NCBI GenBank assembly: GCA_016342745.1
Contig: JAEINT010000020.1
Coordinates: 54,137 to 118,136, forward strand
Direction of reading: 5' to 3'
DNA length: 64,000 nt
From: Labilibaculum sp.
GTDB lineage: Bacteria; Bacteroidota; Bacteroidia; Bacteroidales; Marinifilaceae
Part shown: positions 59,771-64,000 of the stretch, piece by piece
How the letters are laid out: the number at the start of each line of letters is the position of its first letter
Position numbering within the stretch: the first letter of the stretch is position 1
Notes under the pieces: model-generated
What the model saw: the letters and a program-made list of their open reading frames with translations, nothing else
Database searches by the model: none
Told to the model about the DNA's origin: nothing
Made by a program: the position numbers and the translations under genes

Positions 59771-62700
59771 CTAGTATCTTAAATAGACATAACCAGTTAG
59801 CTTCTTACCACCACCAATATTTAGAACATAGTAATATGTCCCAGGAGGTAGGCGATTATGTGAAAATTGTCCATTCACATTCCCATATCCTTCCCATGAG
59901 TTATCGTAATTCTTCATCTTATAAACCGTATTACCCCAACGATTAAAAATGTGTAGAGAATTATTCGGGAAATTACCAATCCCAACGATCACAAATCGTT
60001 CGTTGTACTCATCTCCATTAGGGGTTATCACTTCCGGAATGAATACCTCTTCAGGTATTACTGTAATGTTTACAGTCGCTTCAGCAATTAAACCTGCTGG
60101 ATCAATCACTTGATAGGTCATTACTTCCTCTCCAACATAGCGATCTCTTGCATCGTATGTCAAATTCATCAACTGGTCAACAGTAATGACATCATCCTTT
60201 TCAAGAACGCTACCTCCTGCAATTTTAACAAGTCCAAACTCAACTACCGATATGATCTTTACAGAAAGTACATCTTCGTCAAGATCGATAGGACGATCTA
60301 CTTCAATAACATTCCCTTTAGATTCCTCCTTTACTTCCATAAAGGTATCGAATGCTTCAGGAGCATCATTAACAGGATTTATCGTAATGGTCACAGTGGC
60401 TTCACTACACAACTTAGGATCACCATTATCACATACTTCATAAACAAAAGTATCCGTTCCATTAAAATTATCATCTGGCTCATAAGTGTAGGTTCCATCA
60501 TCATTAATGGTTAAAGTACCATTACTAACATCACTTACAGGTGTTGTACTAATAATTAAATCATCTCCATCAAGGTCAGAATCATTAAGCAATATATCAC
60601 CTTCAACTATACCTCCATCTTCATCAATCGTGATCACATCATTTTCTGCAATTGGAGCATTATCATTAACTCCTTCTACTGTGATATAAATTGTCTTGGT
60701 ATCAACATTACCAGCTTCATCTGTTACATGCACCTCAAATTCATAGATGTTATTTCCATTTGAATCTTGTGGCATTTCAAAGTCTGGCGCTACCCTAAAG
60801 CTCAACTCTCCTGTAACTGGATCAATAGTAAACAATCCTGCATCCTCTCCACTGATCGAGAATGCTAACAGATCATCTTCATCAGCATCCAAGCCTGTAA
60901 TAATTTCAATATAGGTTGTTCCTTCATCAATAGTTACATCAACAGCGGTTATAACAGGAATATTATCATTCACTGGAGAAAGGTTGATTGTAATCGTTGC
61001 GACACTTGAATTCGTACCATCACTTATTGTTACAGATAGAACTCTTGTTCCATTATCAACACCTTCGTAATCTAACAAACTTCCATCCTTTACAAGAATC
61101 TTATTATCAACAATTTCATATACTGGATTAACTGGCATCGAGTATATTAACACTCCTCCATCCAAATCAGTTCCAGATAATACATAGGCCAAAGTTCCAT
61201 TGGCTGAATTCTCTGAAATTGTATTATTTCCATCAGTTAAGACAGGTGCATTATCATTTTCTGCCGATAAATTAATTGTAATTACAGCTGTCGATTGATT
61301 TAAACCATCACTAACCGTAACTGTAATTACTCTAGTTCCATTACCTGGCACATCATAATCCAATAAAGATTCCTCTTTTACTACAATCTTATTTCCTATA
61401 ATCTCATATGCTGAATCTTCCGGCATACTGTAAGTTAGTGGATCTCCGTCAACGTCAGTCCCATTCAATACAAATACCTCTGTTCCATTTGTAGTATGCT
61501 CAGGAATCGTTGTACCTCCATCAGCTAAAGTTGGAGTGTTATCATTCAATGGAGATAAGAAAATAGTAACTGTAGCATCACTTGAGTTAGCTCCATCACT
61601 TACAGTAACAGTCATAATTCTTGTTCCATTTCCTGAAACATCATAATCTAACAAACTACCATCCTTTACAAGAATTTTATCTCCTGATATCTCATATGCT
61701 GCATCAACTGGCATGCTGTAAATAAAGACAGTTCCTGCATCAGCATCGGCTCCACTTAAAGTATAAGCTTCAGTACCATTTGCTGAATTCTCAAGAATCG
61801 TATTGTTTCCATCAGCTAAAGCTGGAGTATTATCATTAACTCCTTTAACTGTAATTTTAATCAATTTTGCATCTGTATGAAATGCTCCATCGGCAACAGT
61901 GACAAGCAACTCATAAACATTATCTCCATTCGCATCTCCTGGTATTTCAAAATCTGGTGCAAGCTTAAAAGTAAGCTCTCCACTCAATGGATCAATATCA
62001 AACAATGAAGAATCTGTTCCACTAATTGTGAAAGACTTAGTATCTCCAGCATCAGCATCTGTTGCCAACACAGTTTGCACAACTGTCACGCCCTCATCGA
62101 TTGTAACATCTATAGCTGACAAAATTGGATCATTATCATTAACTGGTGAAAGATTGATTGTGATAGTTGCAGTGCTTGAATTTGTTCCATCACTTACTGT
62201 TACCGTAAATACTCTAGTTCCATTTGCAGCTCCTTCGTAATCCAATAAAGATCCATCTTTTACCAAGATCTTATCTCCTGATATTTCATATGCTGGATTT
62301 GCTGGCATCGAATAAGTAAACACCGTACCTGCATCAGCATCTGTTCCACTCAAAACGTAAGCTTCAGTTCCGTTAGCTGAATTCTCTGGAATCGTATTAT
62401 TCCCATCAGCTAAAACTGGAGTGTTGTCATTTACTGGTGAAAGATTGATGGTGATAGTTGCAGTGCTTGAATTTGTTCCATCACTTACTGTTACCGTAAA
62501 TACTCTTGTTCCATTTGATGGAGCTTCGTAATCCAGTAAATTTGCATCTTTTACCAAGATCTTATCTCCTGATATCTCATAAGCCGCGTCAACTGGCATT
62601 GTATATGTAAATACAGTTCCTGCATCTGCATCAGTTCCACTTAAAGTATAAGCTTCTGTTCCATTTGCTGAATTCTCTGGAATCGTATTGTTCCCATCAG

Positions 62701-64000
62701 CTAATGCTGGAGTATTGTCATTTACTGGTGAAAGATTGATGGTGATAGTTGCAGTGCTTGAATTTGTTCCATCACTTACTGTTACCGTAAATACTCTTGT
62801 TCCATTTGATGGAGCTTCGTAATCCAGTAAATTTGCATCTTTTACCAAGATCTTATCTCCTGATATCTCATAAGCCGCGTCAACTGGCATTGTATATGTA
62901 AATACAGTTCCTGCATCTGCATCAGTTCCACTTAAAGTATAAGCTTCTGTTCCATTTGCTGAATTCTCTGGAATCGTATTGTTCCCATCAGCTAATGCTG
63001 GAGTATTGTCATTTACTGGTGAAAGATTGATGGTGATAGTTGCAGTGCTTGAATTTGTTCCATCACTTACTGTTACCGTAAATACTCTTGTTCCATTTGA
63101 TGGAGCTTCGTAATCCAGTAAATTTGCATCTTTTACCAAGATCTTATCTCCTGATATCTCATAAGCCGCGTCAACTGGCATTGTATATGTAAATACAGTT
63201 CCTGCATCTGCATCAGTTCCACTTAAAGTATAAGCTTCTGTTCCATTTGCTGAATTCTCTGGAATCGTATTGTTCCCATCAGCTAATGCTGGAGTATTGT
63301 CATTTACTGGTGAAAGATTGATTGTGATAGTTGCAGTGCTTGAATTTGTTCCATCACTTACTGTTACCGTAAATACTCTAGTTCCATTTGATGGAGCTTC
63401 GTAATCCAGTAAATTTGCATCTTTTACCAAGATCTTATCTCCTACAATTTCATAAGCCGCATCAACTGGCATTGTATATGTAAATACAGTTCCTGCATCT
63501 GCATCAGTTCCACTTAAAGTATAAGCTTCTGTTCCATTTGCTGAATTCTCTGGAATCGTATTGTTCCCATCAGCTAAAACTGGCGTATTATCATTTACTG
63601 CTGTTACTGTAATTGCTAGAGCTTGAACATCAGTTTGATTTGCACCGTCTTTAACTGTTACAATTACATCATATACATTATTAGCTCCTGCATCTTTCTT
63701 GTCTTCAAAATCAGGACTTGATTTGAATACCAAAACTCCAGTTGCTGTATCTAAAGTAAACAAGGCTGCATCAGCACCAGTTAAAGCGTAAGTTAATCCA
63801 CCGCCATTTTCTGTTTCTCCATCTGCATCTGTTGCATTCCAATCAATAACATCAGCGGTTCCGTTTTCTGCATAATTAATCGCTGCAGTAGGATTGCTTG
63901 AGTAATTGGTGATTACTGGAGCGTTATCATTTACTGCTGTTACTGTAATTGCTAGAGCTTGAACATCAGTTTGATTTGCACCGTCTTTAACTGTTACAAT
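59771..64000 (-). CDS. Giant cadherin-repeat T9SS adhesin, 5' end outside the window
   Basis: The frame is open from the right edge of the window to the stop at 59771 (about 1410 codons), so the start is missing; no signal peptide is visible. It contains at least a dozen cadherin-like units (motifs such as VNDNTPVLADGNNTIPENSA, LDYEAPSNGTRVFTVTVSDG, and the calcium-type DxNDN boundaries). The units near 62410-63590 are near-identical 97-residue repeats. A cadherin-like 'LLNDSDLDGDDL' domain (about 60350-60650) and the T9SS type B sorting domain at the end (ITPNGDEYNERF, IFNRWGNTVY, LPPGTYYYVL) follow. Expected on the cell surface as an adhesin or gliding filament. The C-terminus is homologous to that of the other giant adhesin. 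Confidence 0.92.
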   Translation of the reverse strand: MVTVKDGANQTDVQALAITVTAVNDNAPVITNYSSNPTAAINYAENGTADVIDWNATDADGETENGGGLTYALTGADAALFTLDTATGVLVFKSSPDFEDKKDAGANNVYDVIVTVKDGANQTDVQALAITVTAVNDNTPVLADGNNTIPENSANGTEAYTLSGTDADAGTVFTYTMPVDAAYEIVGDKILVKDANLLDYEAPSNGTRVFTVTVSDGTNSSTATITINLSPVNDNTPALADGNNTIPENSANGTEAYTLSGTDADAGTVFTYTMPVDAAYEISGDKILVKDANLLDYEAPSNGTRVFTVTVSDGTNSSTATITINLSPVNDNTPALADGNNTIPENSANGTEAYTLSGTDADAGTVFTYTMPVDAAYEISGDKILVKDANLLDYEAPSNGTRVFTVTVSDGTNSSTATITINLSPVNDNTPALADGNNTIPENSANGTEAYTLSGTDADAGTVFTYTMPVDAAYEISGDKILVKDANLLDYEAPSNGTRVFTVTVSDGTNSSTATITINLSPVNDNTPVLADGNNTIPENSANGTEAYVLSGTDADAGTVFTYSMPANPAYEISGDKILVKDGSLLDYEGAANGTRVFTVTVSDGTNSSTATITINLSPVNDNDPILSAIDVTIDEGVTVVQTVLATDADAGDTKSFTISGTDSSLFDIDPLSGELTFKLAPDFEIPGDANGDNVYELLVTVADGAFHTDAKLIKITVKGVNDNTPALADGNNTILENSANGTEAYTLSGADADAGTVFIYSMPVDAAYEISGDKILVKDGSLLDYDVSGNGTRIMTVTVSDGANSSDATVTIFLSPLNDNTPTLADGGTTIPEHTTNGTEVFVLNGTDVDGDPLTYSMPEDSAYEIIGNKIVVKEESLLDYDVPGNGTRVITVTVSDGLNQSTAVITINLSAENDNAPVLTDGNNTISENSANGTLAYVLSGTDLDGGVLIYSMPVNPVYEIVDNKILVKDGSLLDYEGVDNGTRVLSVTISDGTNSSVATITINLSPVNDNIPVITAVDVTIDEGTTYIEIITGLDADEDDLLAFSISGEDAGLFTIDPVTGELSFRVAPDFEMPQDSNGNNIYEFEVHVTDEAGNVDTKTIYITVEGVNDNAPIAENDVITIDEDGGIVEGDILLNDSDLDGDDLIISTTPVSDVSNGTLTINDDGTYTYEPDDNFNGTDTFVYEVCDNGDPKLCSEATVTITINPVNDAPEAFDTFMEVKEESKGNVIEVDRPIDLDEDVLSVKIISVVEFGLVKIAGGSVLEKDDVITVDQLMNLTYDARDRYVGEEVMTYQVIDPAGLIAEATVNITVIPEEVFIPEVITPNGDEYNERFVIVGIGNFPNNSLHIFNRWGNTVYKMKNYDNSWEGYGNVNGQFSHNRLPPGTYYYVLNIGGGKKLTGYVYLRY
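62410..63590 (-). repeat. Tandem 291-bp units (97-residue cadherin-like repeats)
   Basis: Landmark CTAATGCTGG occurs at 62701, 62992 and 63283, giving a period of exactly 291 bp. The unit from 62701 and the unit from 62992 look identical in full; flanking units differ by few bases. Confidence 0.9.

Noticed and set aside
1..64000. tRNA, rRNA, tmRNA, riboswitches, prophage or insertion sequences
   Set aside because: Looked for conserved cores and transposase motifs on both strands and saw none; the ORF6N protein alone is not evidence of a prophage.

Overview
The window is AT-rich DNA from a member of the Bacteroidota, probably a Marinilabiliales/Marinifilaceae-like or related Bacteroidales lineage. 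That placement is inferred from type IX secretion (T9SS) sorting domains of both classes, a PorP/SprF-like protein next to an OmpA/PD40 protein, a Bacteroidota-type TssD (Hcp) tube protein, promoters of the TTTG-N20-TAnnTTTG kind, and Bacteroidota forms of NdpA, MltG and CvfB. No rRNA, tRNA, CRISPR array, transposase or integrase was seen.

Region 1 (1-30 kb) is mostly housekeeping. It holds the tail of a T9SS cargo protein, a secreted three-repeat protein, a GAF/PAS histidine kinase, and a large protein made of two fused copies of a biotin-dependent carboxyltransferase. Then come CvfB, a C69 dipeptidase, an FAD monooxygenase, a periplasmic glutathione peroxidase, an ORF6N protein, an ABC-F ATPase, a Cache/PAS hybrid kinase, a mitochondrial-type citrate synthase, a DoxX-like protein and a coiled-coil lipoprotein. 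A hexose-uptake locus follows (ROK kinase plus FucP/GluP-type transporter, divergent from an AraC regulator), then a phosphoesterase, an ATP10-like thioredoxin-fold protein, threonine aldolase, MurB and an M43-type lipoprotein protease.

Region 2 (29.9-37.8 kb) is the accessory part and the most interesting stretch. All genes are on the minus strand and look like an orphan type VI secretion (T6SS) effector/immunity island. An intact TssD with a C-terminal extension precedes a GH19-type lysozyme/chitinase-like effector. Behind that lie two paralogous secreted proteins resembling DUF3298/RsiV, a fold known to bind lysozyme, which are probable immunity proteins. Next is a second TssD copy that has lost its 5' end; a 355-bp direct repeat links the two copies. 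It is translationally coupled to a putative permuted papain/NlpC-like effector with a lipoprotein partner. Last come a start-less effector tail with an ankyrin lipoprotein and a DUF3592 protein. The layout suggests successive displacement of effector-immunity cassettes by recombination in the TssD core.

Region 3 (38-44.3 kb) carries MltG, a cytosolic M14 carboxypeptidase (start corrected with the help of a near-consensus promoter), a 0.9-kb non-coding zone packed with dispersed repeat motifs, a secreted transglutaminase-like protein, NdpA and a secreted esterase.

Region 4 (44.3-64 kb) is a cell-surface adhesin locus read on the minus strand: giant adhesin (5' end outside the window), PorP/SprF-like protein, OmpA/TPR/PD40 protein, then a 3858-residue giant adhesin. 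Both adhesins consist mainly of tandem cadherin-like repeats, some virtually identical at DNA level, and both end in a T9SS type B (CHU_C) sorting domain. The PorP/OmpA pair probably serves their export or anchoring.
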